Origin: Enterococcus_E cecorum_C
GTDB taxonomy: Bacteria; Bacillota; Bacilli; Lactobacillales; Enterococcaceae
Length of the DNA stretch: 30,199 bases
Reading direction: 5' to 3'
NCBI RefSeq assembly: GCF_052119425.1
Contig: NZ_JBQKFH010000031.1
Location: forward strand, 1-30,199
Of this stretch, positions 22,758 through 30,199 are shown piece by piece. Within the stretch, counting starts at the first letter, position 1. Each line of letters starts with the position of its first letter. Under the pieces are notes generated by a model, which worked only from the letters and a program-made list of their open reading frames with translations, had not been told where the DNA came from and made no database searches. The position numbers were made by a program, and so were the translations under genes.

Positions 22758-24235
22758 CAGATTCCCTCCCGTTTATTTTTCAGTTTAAATAAGACACCTA
22801 ACAACTCTAACATAATAATTGGCATTAATGCAACTAGGGCTATCATACCAAAACCATCAATAATCAGATTGGCACTTTCGATTTTATCAGCGGCTCCTTG
22901 GATAAAGGCGAGGATAAACGTAGCAGTCATTGGTCCGGTAGCTACTCCACCCGCGTCAAAGGCCATCCCGATAAACATTTTAGGAGTGAAAAACATTAAT
23001 CCCAAAGCAAAAAGATACCCCGGTAATAGATAATGCCATAGCTGGATTTGTGGCACGAGTACCCGCAAGACAGAAAGAAAGACGGCCAGCCCCACACCGA
23101 CTGCAAGGGAGGCTAGTATCGCTTTACGTTGAATATAACCACTTGTGACTTCCTCAATTTGATCGGTTAATACATAGACAGCGGGTTCAGAAAGAATAGT
23201 TGCGACCCCAAGGATCAGACCAACTGCTAGAATCCAAGTTTTACGATCAAAGCTAGCGAGTTGATGGCCGATGAGTCCGCCGATATCCATCAGTCCGCCA
23301 CTAACGCCAAGTAAAAAGATGATTAAACCAATATGCACATAGCCAAATCCGATGAACATCCGATAAACTTCTCTTTTTTTCAATCTAAAACTGATCAGCT
23401 GTAAGACGACAAAAATCAGAAATAGCGGGAGAACCGAAATCGTCCCTTCTTTGATACTGTGGAAAAGCAAATGAGCAAAATGCGACCAGATGGCTTGATT
23501 ATCGCTAGCAAGTTCAAAGACTGGTGTGGCAAGCTCGTTTTTAGGACTTAGTAAGTGTAAAAGTAAGACGGCCACAATCGCCCCACTAGAAGCAATCGCC
23601 ACCAGTCCGAAACTATCTTTCTCAGAAGCTTTACTATCTTTCTTCAGTTTAGAAATCCCGACAGATAGTGCCAAGATAAAAGGAACCGCCAAAACCCCCG
23701 TAGTTGAGCCTGAAGCATCAAAGGCCATGGCTAAAAAGGCTGGATTGGTTGGTATGCTTAATAGGAAAATAAGTCCATAGATACCAAGTAATAACTTATA
23801 AAGTGGAAAATTATAGAAAATCCGCAAGAAACCAATGGCTAACATCACCGCAAGTCCCAATGAAACGCTCATGAGTAAGGTGGTACTAGCCATCATTTTT
23901 TGCGTGACTTGTTCAATTTGGTTGGCTAAAACAATTAAGTCTGGTTCCGCCGCGCAGATGAAAAATCCAACGATAATGCCGCCGAGTAGTACGGTCCATA
24001 ATTTATTGGTCTTAGCGAGAAAAGTTCCTGTCAAATCGCCCAATGGATGAATCGCTAAGTCTACCCCGATTAAAAATAGAGTTAAGCCAATCACCACAAA
24101 CATTTCACCGATTAAAAAGCGCCATAAAACTGCACCTGGTACCGGACTAATCGTCAAATGTAGCAATATGACAATAAGGGTAATCGGTAAAACGGAGAAA
24201 AAGACTTCCTTAAATTTTGCTTGTAAAACCTGCAA
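22757..24235 (-). CDS. DUF1538 membrane protein, internally duplicated (putative transporter)
   Basis: Encodes about 492 residues, highly hydrophobic, with roughly twelve membrane segments. Two homologous halves are visible: CAAEPDLIVLANQIEQVTQ against LSEPAVYVLTDQIEEVTSG, and MAFDASGSTTGVLAVPFILA against MAFDAGGVATGPMTATFILA. This is the DUF1538 pattern. The conserved Glu-Pro and Asp-Gln-Ile-Glu in membrane context look like a transport or channel site, but the substrate is unknown. I place the start at a TTG (24235) because GAGGTGA lies 5 bases upstream; ATG 24241 and GTG 24244 are the alternatives but lie almost on that SD. Coupled to the P-II-like gene. Confidence 0.85.
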   Translation of the reverse strand: MQVLQAKFKEVFFSVLPITLIVILLHLTISPVPGAVLWRFLIGEMFVVIGLTLFLIGVDLAIHPLGDLTGTFLAKTNKLWTVLLGGIIVGFFICAAEPDLIVLANQIEQVTQKMMASTTLLMSVSLGLAVMLAIGFLRIFYNFPLYKLLLGIYGLIFLLSIPTNPAFLAMAFDASGSTTGVLAVPFILALSVGISKLKKDSKASEKDSFGLVAIASSGAIVAVLLLHLLSPKNELATPVFELASDNQAIWSHFAHLLFHSIKEGTISVLPLFLIFVVLQLISFRLKKREVYRMFIGFGYVHIGLIIFLLGVSGGLMDIGGLIGHQLASFDRKTWILAVGLILGVATILSEPAVYVLTDQIEEVTSGYIQRKAILASLAVGVGLAVFLSVLRVLVPQIQLWHYLLPGYLFALGLMFFTPKMFIGMAFDAGGVATGPMTATFILAFIQGAADKIESANLIIDGFGMIALVALMPIIMLELLGVLFKLKNKREGI

Positions 24236-24510
24236 ACACATCACCTCGAAAATGAAATTTGGTCAACGAATTATTATTTTATCTGTTAATACAAAAGGAA
24301 AATATCCGATAAAGATAATGATAAAATAATAAATATGTTATCTAAATTGTAACATGATTAGCATTTTGAATCAAAGATAACGCTTTAAATACAGAGGGAT
24401 ATTTGTTTTAAAATAAAAAAATATTGGTAATCAAACAAAAGTTAGTGCTATTTTTCGAAAAATCTAGTACAATGTAAACGAAAATGACAAGAAAGGAAGC
24501 GACAAGTGAG
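24236..24510. other. AT-rich divergent intergenic region
   Basis: This stretch separates the DUF1538 operon from the esterase gene. It holds GTTATCT and AGATAAC as a spaced inverted repeat, several GATAA-type hexamers (24309-24327), a possible -10 TACAAT (24468-24473) and a poor cre-like sequence over 24472-24487. I see no small gene. The promoters are not certain. Confidence 0.4.
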
Positions 24511-25305
24511 ATGGCTTTTTTACAAGCGAATATTTATTCCAATACTTTGGGAATGGAAGTAATGATAGATGTTATTTTACCACAACAAACATACAAAAAA
24601 TTAGGATCAAATAGTGTGGGTGCGACAGAAGATGTTCCAGTTTTATATTTATTACATGGAATGGGTGGCAATCATAGTGTTTGGCACCGACGTACTTCAA
24701 TTGAGCGTTATGTAAAAGACTTGGGGATTGCGGTGATTATGCCGTCAACGGACCTAGCGTGGTATACGGATACGCAATATGATATGAAATATTGGACGTT
24801 TATCTCGGAGGAATTACCACTGCTTTGTCATGAGTTATTCCCACAATTAACGACTAAACGAGCAAAGACTTTTGCAGCTGGGCTTTCCATGGGTGGTTTT
24901 GGCGCATTAAAACTGGGCTTGCTTTGTCCAGAAAAATTTGCGGGAATTGCGGCGATGTCAGGAATGCTTACCTTGGTAGAAGCCAAAGAACAATTATTCC
25001 AAGCGCGCGATGCAAGTTATTGGCGCGGCATTTTTGGCCCAGAAGAAACTTGGCGAACTTCAGAAAACGACTTTACCTATCAAATTACCCACTATCAAAA
25101 GGAACAAAAGAGCAAGTTTTTCATCTGTTGTGGGACGGAAGATGAGCTCTTGTTATCGAGTCAAATCGTTGTGGATCTCATGCAAAAAAATGACTTTGAC
25201 GTGACTTTTAAAACAGGTCCAGGGGCACATGAATGGCAATTTTGGGATACTTGGATTCAAAAGGTATTAAGTTGGATGCAAGAAATCATGCAACAAGCAA
25301 ACTAA
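24511..25305 (+). CDS. tributyrin-esterase / S-formylglutathione-hydrolase-like esterase
   Basis: Encodes 264 residues from the ATG at 24511 (MAFLQANIYS). This start fits the usual N terminus of the EstA tributyrin-esterase group and has AGGAAG 11 bases upstream; an upstream in-frame ATG at 24484 lacks an SD. It has the alpha/beta-hydrolase oxyanion segment LLHGMGGNHSVW (48-59), the nucleophile elbow S126 in AGLSMGGFGALK, D211 in CGTEDELL and H240 in GAHEWQFW. It is cytoplasmic, without a signal peptide. Such enzymes cleave short-chain acyl esters and sometimes feruloyl or S-formyl groups. It is a single-gene unit closed by a terminator. Confidence 0.9.
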   Translation: MAFLQANIYSNTLGMEVMIDVILPQQTYKKLGSNSVGATEDVPVLYLLHGMGGNHSVWHRRTSIERYVKDLGIAVIMPSTDLAWYTDTQYDMKYWTFISEELPLLCHELFPQLTTKRAKTFAAGLSMGGFGALKLGLLCPEKFAGIAAMSGMLTLVEAKEQLFQARDASYWRGIFGPEETWRTSENDFTYQITHYQKEQKSKFFICCGTEDELLLSSQIVVDLMQKNDFDVTFKTGPGAHEWQFWDTWIQKVLSWMQEIMQQAN

Positions 25306-25308
25306 GGA

Positions 25309-25351
25309 AAAAGCGTATCTACTTCATTGGTTACGAGGTAGGTACGCTTTT
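25309..25351. terminator. terminator between convergent esterase and small membrane protein genes
   Basis: A stem of about 17 bp (core AAAAGCGTA/TACGCTTTT, two wobbles in the upper part) is flanked by A- and T-runs, so it can act in both directions. Confidence 0.85.
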
Positions 25352-25353
25352 GT

Positions 25354-25815
25354 TTATTTTTGCAAAAATTGTTGTAGTTTTACTTTGCATGTTTGGCTCT
25401 TAGGCAATCCTTCTTGATAGTGGAGCGTGACTTTAGCTGTTAGCGTATCTTTAGGCGTAATCTTAATCTTTTTAGGAATCGCTACATTAAGGTCTGTGTC
25501 TGTTAATCCTTTGACTTGTCCATTCTGCCATTCAATACTACGAGATAAACTTGCTATTTCTTGATCTTTTGCGGTAATAACGACAGCAATATTTTTCACT
25601 TTTTCATCAATGAGATTGTCTATTTGCTGTAGTTTCGTGACTACGACTTGCTTTTGATTACTAACCAGTTCTAAACCTTTTAAATCCAAATCTTCTAAAT
25701 CCTGAAAATTGACCTGATATACTTCTAATTGACTGGATTGGCTGAAACGTCCTACTAAAAAACTAAGCCACGCAACAACCATCACTAAAAGAACAATGGA
25801 TAAATTCTTTTTCAT
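25354..25815 (-). CDS. single-pass membrane-anchored protein, unknown function
   Basis: Encodes 153 residues from the ATG at 25815, which has AAGGAG upstream; the longer frame from 25866 runs through the promoter. An N-terminal hydrophobic helix (about 5-22, LSIVLLVMVVAWLSFLVG) lacks a cleavage motif, so the protein is probably anchored with its body outside. The body has an Asp/Leu-rich stretch, a segment likely to be a short coiled coil (about 60-90) and a beta-rich C terminus (KITPKDTLTAKVTLHY). I do not recognise a family. A cre-like palindrome lies at its start point. Confidence 0.7.
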   Translation of the reverse strand: MKKNLSIVLLVMVVAWLSFLVGRFSQSSQLEVYQVNFQDLEDLDLKGLELVSNQKQVVVTKLQQIDNLIDEKVKNIAVVITAKDQEIASLSRSIEWQNGQVKGLTDTDLNVAIPKKIKITPKDTLTAKVTLHYQEGLPKSQTCKVKLQQFLQK

Positions 25816-25837
25816 ATTTGCTCGCTCCTTACCTAAA

Positions 25838-25862
25838 TTTAAACGTTTACAATATGATTGTA
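25838..25862 (-). promoter_or_regulatory. putative promoter with cre-like palindrome
   Basis: The minus strand has TACAAT (25862-25857) and then TGTAAACGTTTAAA (25851-25838), which matches the cre consensus except at position 13. It would lie at the start point of the small membrane protein gene. The -35 is weak. Confidence 0.45.
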
Positions 25863-25864
25863 CC

Positions 25865-25895
25865 AAAAAACGCTAAAGCACAAATCACTTTAGCG
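25865..25895 (-). terminator. terminator after mnmM
   Basis: The minus strand reads CGCTAAAG, a 9-base loop and CTTTAGCG, then TTTTTT. The TAA stop of the methyltransferase gene is inside the first arm. Confidence 0.88.
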
Positions 25896-26459
25896 TCGTT
25901 TTTTTTCAATACAAAATAGAATCGGGGGTTGATTTTTTTGATTAATAAATTGATATTTCAGCACATTGATGCTTTCTTGGGGGAGCGCTTGGCAGTATTG
26001 CTCAACGGCCTGTAATTCTTCTGCTCCACCGACATGACCATAGTAGCTGACCACAATGATGCGTCCTTTAGCCTTTAGTCGCGATAAGAGCCCGTCTAAA
26101 GCTTGCTTGGTTGTTTCAGGGAGTGTAATACAGTGCTTATCGCTATTCGGCAAATAACCTAGATTAAAAATAGCTGCTTGGATTTGGTCATCTGGGGCTA
26201 AATAGTCTAGAACATGCTCATGCCCTACCAGATGGCAAGCAACACGCGAGGTTAGATTGGCCTCACTTAAACGTTTGGTGGTTTGCTCGAGCGCTTGTTG
26301 CTGAATATCAAAGGCGTGGACCTGACCTTTTTCTCCGACTAGTTCGGCTAAAAACAAGGTATCATGGCCATTTCCCATCGTTGCATCGACCACGATATCC
26401 CCAGGTTGTACACATTCCCTTAAGAGTTGATGGCTAAAATGTAAGGCAGTCTTTAGCAT
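25890..26459 (-). CDS. mnmM: MnmM (YtqB)-type tRNA wobble-uridine methyltransferase
   Basis: Encodes 189 residues, a compact class I Rossmann methyltransferase. Motif I is VVDATMGNGHDTLFLAE (about 23-39), motif II ends VHAFDIQ (47-53), and motif IV is FNLGYLPNSDK, with NLGYLP in the NPPY position typical of this family. VVSYYGHVGGAEE is characteristic. In Bacillus the family methylates nm5U to mnm5U at position 34 of tRNAs for two-box codons. Its start overlaps the end of the radical-SAM gene by 7 bases, and that partner makes the substrate in Bacillus. The assignment is by family likeness. Confidence 0.88.
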   Translation of the reverse strand: MLKTALHFSHQLLRECVQPGDIVVDATMGNGHDTLFLAELVGEKGQVHAFDIQQQALEQTTKRLSEANLTSRVACHLVGHEHVLDYLAPDDQIQAAIFNLGYLPNSDKHCITLPETTKQALDGLLSRLKAKGRIIVVSYYGHVGGAEELQAVEQYCQALPQESINVLKYQFINQKNQPPILFCIEKKRR

Positions 26460-27415
26460 ATGTTCACCTGCTTACGAATATCGAATTTACCTTGATAAGA
26501 ATCACGGCGCAACATTTCTTGATCAATGGCATTCAGGACTTCCCATTTTTTCAAACTCCACATCGGACCGACAATCGAATCAAATGGCGCATCCCCGGTT
26601 AAACGATGGATGATAATGTCTTGTGGAATCAGTTCTAATTGGTCGCAAATGATATCGACATATTCTTTAAAGCCTAATAAGCGCAACCGTCCTTCATGAT
26701 AATCTCGCAGCATGCGGGTATTACGCATCAAGTGAAGTAAGTGCAATTTAATCCCTTGAATATCAGAATCGAGAATCGTTCGTTTGACATTTTCCATCAT
26801 CATTTCATAAGTTTCGCCAGGGAGACCATTAATCAAGTGGGTGCAGACACGAATATTGTGCTTGCGTAATTTAGCCACACCGTCTAAATACGTTTGATAG
26901 CTATGGGCGCGATTGATTAAGTAGCTGGTTTGTTCATAGGTAGTTTGTAGGCCTAATTCCACCCAAAGATAAAGGCGTTCGTTCAGTTCGGCTAAGTATT
27001 CCACCACATCATCAGGCAAACAGTCCGGACGTGTTCCAATGGATAAGCCGACTACCCCAGGCAAATTCACCACTTGTTCGAAACGTTCTTTGATGACGGC
27101 TAGTGGTGCGTGTGTATTGGTAAAGTTTTGGAAATAGACGATATATTGTGCAACGCCAGGCCATTTTTGATGCATCATATCAATCTCTTTTTGAAATTGA
27201 ATCGGTAGCGGATCTTCCGGCGCGACAATCATATCCCCTGAGCCAGATACGCTACAAAAAGTACAGCCACCATGAGCGACGGTGCCATCACGGTTCGGAC
27301 AATCAAAGCCACCATCAATCGGAACTTTAAAAATTTTCTCACCGAATTGTTGTCTTAAGGCATAATTCCATGAGTGATAACGTTTATTTTGATCTTCTGC
27401 ATATAAAAATTTCAT
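26453..27415 (-). CDS. mnmL: MnmL (YtqA)-type radical SAM protein
   Basis: Encodes 320 residues of the TIGR01212 radical-SAM family. The 4Fe-4S cysteines C39, C51 and C54 (FDCPN, then GGCTFCS) are in the CX11CX2C spacing of this family rather than CX3CX2C. SGSGDM, GLSIGTRPDCLPDD and LWVELGLQT follow as the usual SAM-binding and barrel motifs. In Bacillus the protein helps convert cmnm5U34 to nm5U34 in tRNA, which MnmM then methylates. SD AAGGAAG precedes the ATG. It overlaps mnmM, and together they form a complete late-step wobble-modification unit. Confidence 0.87.
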   Translation of the reverse strand: MKFLYAEDQNKRYHSWNYALRQQFGEKIFKVPIDGGFDCPNRDGTVAHGGCTFCSVSGSGDMIVAPEDPLPIQFQKEIDMMHQKWPGVAQYIVYFQNFTNTHAPLAVIKERFEQVVNLPGVVGLSIGTRPDCLPDDVVEYLAELNERLYLWVELGLQTTYEQTSYLINRAHSYQTYLDGVAKLRKHNIRVCTHLINGLPGETYEMMMENVKRTILDSDIQGIKLHLLHLMRNTRMLRDYHEGRLRLLGFKEYVDIICDQLELIPQDIIIHRLTGDAPFDSIVGPMWSLKKWEVLNAIDQEMLRRDSYQGKFDIRKQVNIC

Positions 27416-27456
27416 CTAATAACTTCCTTATATTATGATTCTGAGCCGAAAAAGGA

Positions 27457-28107
27457 TTAAGCGCGTTTGTTAAATTCTTGGATAAAACGTTTTTCGGCAT
27501 AAATAGGATAGGTCAACAGCAGCCAACCTAAGCCTAGCGAATAACCAGCCAGCACATCACTTGGATAATGCACGCCAAGATAGATGCGACTACAACCGAT
27601 GAGTAAGATGAATAGGCCGAGGATGACTTGGCAAATGCGTTGACTGGTCTTGTTGTGAATAAAAAGTGGCACGAAGAAAATCAGTGTCCCATATAAAACC
27701 ATACTACCAGAAGAATGCCCACTAGGAAAGCTATAGCCTGGCGCGTGGACCAGATGCTCACCACTTGGACGTAGGCGATGGACTGACACTTTCACTATAT
27801 TTGTTAAAGCTAAAGCCACACCAATCATGCCAGCACTTAGCCAAAGCGCTTCTAGTTTGTGCTGTCCATAGATTAAGACGGCTACAATAGCGATGGTTAA
27901 GATGACCATGGTAATCACATTGGCAAATTTGGTTATCCAACTAAAAAAGGCGGTACCTTGTGGACGTAGCGCTTGAATGGTTTGACTGATCGTTGTGTCA
28001 AAGCCTTTCAGAGTTGTCGGGTAAAATTTAGCGATGTAAGTCAAAGCCGCAAATAGCAGTAAAAAGCAGCTACCAGCAAATTGATAATAAAGTTTGTTTT
28101 TTGTCAT
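27457..28107 (-). CDS. PAP2-family membrane phosphatase
   Basis: Encodes 216 residues with about six membrane helices. All three PAP2 signatures are present in order: KVSVHRLRP (KX6RP), PSGHSSGSM (PSGH) and SRIYLGVHYPSDVLAG (SRX5HX3D). The active site faces outside. Substrates of such enzymes include undecaprenyl pyrophosphate (recycling of the cell-wall lipid carrier) or phosphatidate/phosphatidylglycerol phosphate; sequence alone does not decide. SD AAAGGA precedes the ATG. The mnmL gene follows 41 bases later on the same strand, with no terminator between. Confidence 0.92.
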   Translation of the reverse strand: MTKNKLYYQFAGSCFLLLFAALTYIAKFYPTTLKGFDTTISQTIQALRPQGTAFFSWITKFANVITMVILTIAIVAVLIYGQHKLEALWLSAGMIGVALALTNIVKVSVHRLRPSGEHLVHAPGYSFPSGHSSGSMVLYGTLIFFVPLFIHNKTSQRICQVILGLFILLIGCSRIYLGVHYPSDVLAGYSLGLGWLLLTYPIYAEKRFIQEFNKRA

Positions 28108-28484
28108 GTCTTTTCCTTTCTAGATACGAATAATTTTCTTAAACATTTCAGTCATATTACGTCAAATGAATAAGTTTGAGTTCTATTATAGCCGAAATAG
28201 CCGTTTTTTAGTAGTAAGCAGTGAAAATACGCGCTGTTTTTCTAAATTTTTATAAAGAATTATGTCCTTTGGGTAGGAAAAGTTTGACCATCCGATTAAG
28301 AATATAACAAATTGATGAGTTTCATGCGTTTTTAAAGTAAAGCTTCAGGTTTTGGTGTATAATAAATTTTGAGCTTTTAGATAAACGATTTTCAGGTACA
28401 TATGTTTGTATAAAAGTGTTTTGGATAGCATTTATAAAATAATTTTTTTGGAATCGATAATTTATTTGTGATGGAGGATAGAAA
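28108..28484. other. divergent intergenic region of PAP2 and autolysin genes
   Basis: A minus-strand -10 TATAAT at 28190-28185 could serve the PAP2 gene. A plus-strand TATAAT at 28358-28363, preceded by TG, could start an autolysin transcript with a leader of about 115 bases. Both -35 regions are weak. I find no gene or hairpin terminator in the rest. Confidence 0.45.
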
Positions 28485-30199
28485 ATGAAAAAACATGCCA
28501 GTTACCAAGTGAAACGTCATACAACAAATCATAAAAAATACCGAAAATTAAGTAAAACTGCAGCTGTTGTGGGGAGTACTGTGACGGCTGTAAGTGTGGC
28601 TGCCCCATTAATGCCTGCAGTGAATGTTCAGGCAGATACTGTGCAATATAGCAGTGCATCTAGTCAACAACAATTTATCAATCAAATTGCCCCACATGCC
28701 CAGTCTGTAGCCAATGCCAATGATTTATATGCTTCAGTTATGATGGCTCAAGCGATTTTAGAAAGTGCTTGGGGTCAAAGTACTTTAGCCCAAGCACCAA
28801 ACTATAATTTATTTGGCATTAAAGGTAGTTATAATGGTCAAACAGTATACATGAATACTTTGGAATTTTTAAATGGCCAATGGGTGACGAAAAACGAACC
28901 TTTCCGTCGTTATCCTTCGTTTGCGGAATCATTTATGGATAATGCGCGTACGTTAAGAAATGTTTCTTTCCAATCCGGCGTGTACTACTATGCCGGTGCT
29001 TGGAAGAGTAATACGACTTCTTATCGTGATGCTACTGCTTGGTTGACCGGACGTTATGCAACTGATCCTAACTATGCAACTTCGTTAAACCGTATTATTG
29101 AAACATACGGGCTAACGCGATACGATACTGCGAGTAATGGCACTCCTTCTACAGTGATTGGTGGAGGGATTAGTTCAGAAAACAATGCAGGAGTAGTTAA
29201 TAGCCCAAGTCAATCTACTGGTAATCTCAGTGGCTCAACTTATACTGTTTCTGTTGGTGATACATTATGGGCAATTTCACGCAAATTTGGTGTGACTATT
29301 ACACAATTGAAAAGTTGGAATAATTTGTCCAGTGATATGATTTATGTAGGACAAAAATTGTCGATTCAAACAGGCACGGGAAATACAGCTGTGACTCCAA
29401 CTCCGAGTACACCGGGAGTATCTAACAACCCAACCACTTCGAACGCTCAGACTTATACTGTGGTAGCAGGCGATTCAGTTTGGAAGATTGCCCATCAATT
29501 CGGTATTTCGATGGATACTTTACGTAGTTTAAATAATATACAAAATAATTTTATCTATCCAGGACAAGTCTTGAAAATTCGAAATATTAGTAGTAATAAT
29601 GTGATAACACCTACGCCTGAGTCAACTCCAAGTATTCCCACAGGTAGTCAGACAAGTACACAAACACCTACTAATCAAACAAGTGATACAATTTATACAG
29701 TCAAATCCGGTGATAGTTTATGGGCGATTGCTAATAAACATGGCCTATCTGTGAGCCAATTGAAGAGCATAAACCACTTAACTAGCGATATTATCTATCC
29801 AGGACAAAAACTTAATACCAAGACCAAAGCATCTTCGCAAGATACGGTTTCTTCATCGACAACCAAACCAGCACCAAGCCAAGTGTCGACAACGCCAAGC
29901 AATACATCAACAAGCACTGGTAAGACATATACGGTTGCTTCTGGAGATAGCCTTTGGGCAATTGCTAATAAACATGGCTTATCTGTGAGTCAATTAAAGA
30001 ATATGAATGGATTGACTAGTGACATAATTTATCCAGGTCAAACATTAAAAGTAGGTCAAGGGAATAATACAAGTACGACAGCGCCAAATAAAATAGCTAC
30101 GACAACACCAGCACCAAGCCAAGTGTCGACAACGTCAAGCAATACATCAACAAGCACTAGTAAGACATATACGGTTGCTTCTGGAGATAGCCTTTGGGC
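28485..30199 (+). CDS. GH73 N-acetylglucosaminidase autolysin with LysM repeats (3' end outside window)
   Basis: 571 codons are visible and the frame is open at the window edge. The start ATG has GGAGG 7 bases upstream. A long signal peptide (KHKKYRK-type basic start, hydrophobic core) ends near VQA at residue 50. The GH73 domain spans about 58-212 with catalytic E93 in QAILESAWGQS and NYNLFGIKG downstream. At least four complete LysM modules (about 252-295, 323-366, 403-445, 481-523) and the start of a fifth (561) are joined by Ser/Thr/Pro linkers. This is the architecture of enterococcal AtlA/muramidase-2-like enzymes that cut peptidoglycan to separate daughter cells. The last modules are near-identical. 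Confidence 0.95.
   Translation, partial: MKKHASYQVKRHTTNHKKYRKLSKTAAVVGSTVTAVSVAAPLMPAVNVQADTVQYSSASSQQQFINQIAPHAQSVANANDLYASVMMAQAILESAWGQSTLAQAPNYNLFGIKGSYNGQTVYMNTLEFLNGQWVTKNEPFRRYPSFAESFMDNARTLRNVSFQSGVYYYAGAWKSNTTSYRDATAWLTGRYATDPNYATSLNRIIETYGLTRYDTASNGTPSTVIGGGISSENNAGVVNSPSQSTGNLSGSTYTVSVGDTLWAISRKFGVTITQLKSWNNLSSDMIYVGQKLSIQTGTGNTAVTPTPSTPGVSNNPTTSNAQTYTVVAGDSVWKIAHQFGISMDTLRSLNNIQNNFIYPGQVLKIRNISSNNVITPTPESTPSIPTGSQTSTQTPTNQTSDTIYTVKSGDSLWAIANKHGLSVSQLKSINHLTSDIIYPGQKLNTKTKASSQDTVSSSTTKPAPSQVSTTPSNTSTSTGKTYTVASGDSLWAIANKHGLSVSQLKNMNGLTSDIIYPGQTLKVGQGNNTSTTAPNKIATTTPAPSQVSTTSSNTSTSTSKTYTVASGDSLW
29871..30199 (+). repeat. 240-bp tandem repeat in the LysM region
   Basis: The linker-plus-LysM unit beginning GCACCAAGCCAAGTG at 29871 recurs at 30111 with only a few base changes over the visible 89 bases. 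The period is 240 bp, or 80 codons, so the frame is kept. The second unit is cut by the window end. Confidence 0.85.

Noticed and set aside
22752..24050. Several open frames opposite the DUF1538 gene
   Set aside because: Antisense of a membrane-protein gene; their hydrophobic or Pro-rich content is a consequence of the complementary codons.
24309..24330. GATAA-rich string resembling a Fur box
   Set aside because: Only partial hexamer matches in a very AT-rich stretch, with no good inverted symmetry and no iron-related neighbour gene.
29871..30199. Repeat considered as a CRISPR-like array
   Set aside because: Long in-frame units of 240 bp within a coding region and no unique spacers; it is a protein module repeat.

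Overview
The window is low-GC Gram-positive DNA. It points to the Lactobacillales, probably an Enterococcaceae-like organism: metK carries an S(MK)-box leader, the tRNA array follows the Bacillus/Enterococcus rrn-linked order, SD sequences are strong, cre sites are present, and the window ends in a GH73-LysM autolysin. I do not assign a genus.

Layout. 1-1695: twenty tRNA genes, one of them cut by the window edge, including a tandem segmental duplication, closed by a terminator. 1951-2489: two small unknown genes. 2525-6411: a CitA/DcuS-type two-component system, whose kinase has a degenerate ATPase domain, divergent from a lipoprotein fumarate reductase. 6573-7830: S(MK)-box riboswitch and metK. 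8021-17252: an AT-rich carbohydrate island. It has a cre- and operator-controlled lipoprotein, a compact LacI-type regulator, and an operon of cytoplasmic cyclomaltodextrinase, sugar-binding lipoprotein, two permeases and a secreted cyclodextrin glucanotransferase (CGTase). Together these make a complete starch to cyclodextrin/maltodextrin to uptake to intracellular ring-opening route, but without its own ABC ATPase.

17331-22053: a minus-strand operon of alpha/beta hydrolase, ROK sugar kinase and a collapsed AraC regulator. The hydrolase is split by a 2,576-bp element (19209-21784) that looks like an IStron. It has IS607-type TnpA and TnpB, a group I intron core in its 0.6-kb leader, a 3' end that could act as an omegaRNA, GG dinucleotides at both junctions and a TGGG motif flanking the intron side. 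Removing exactly one element plus one GG restores an in-frame 295-residue hydrolase with its oxyanion motif and catalytic triad. This is the most exciting system in the window.

22119-24235: a tandem P-II-like protein with an internally duplicated DUF1538 membrane protein. 24511-25302: an esterase. 25354-27415: a small membrane protein and the mnmM/mnmL-like tRNA wobble-uridine modification pair. 27457-28107: a PAP2 phosphatase. 28485-end: a GH73 autolysin with at least five LysM modules, running off the window.
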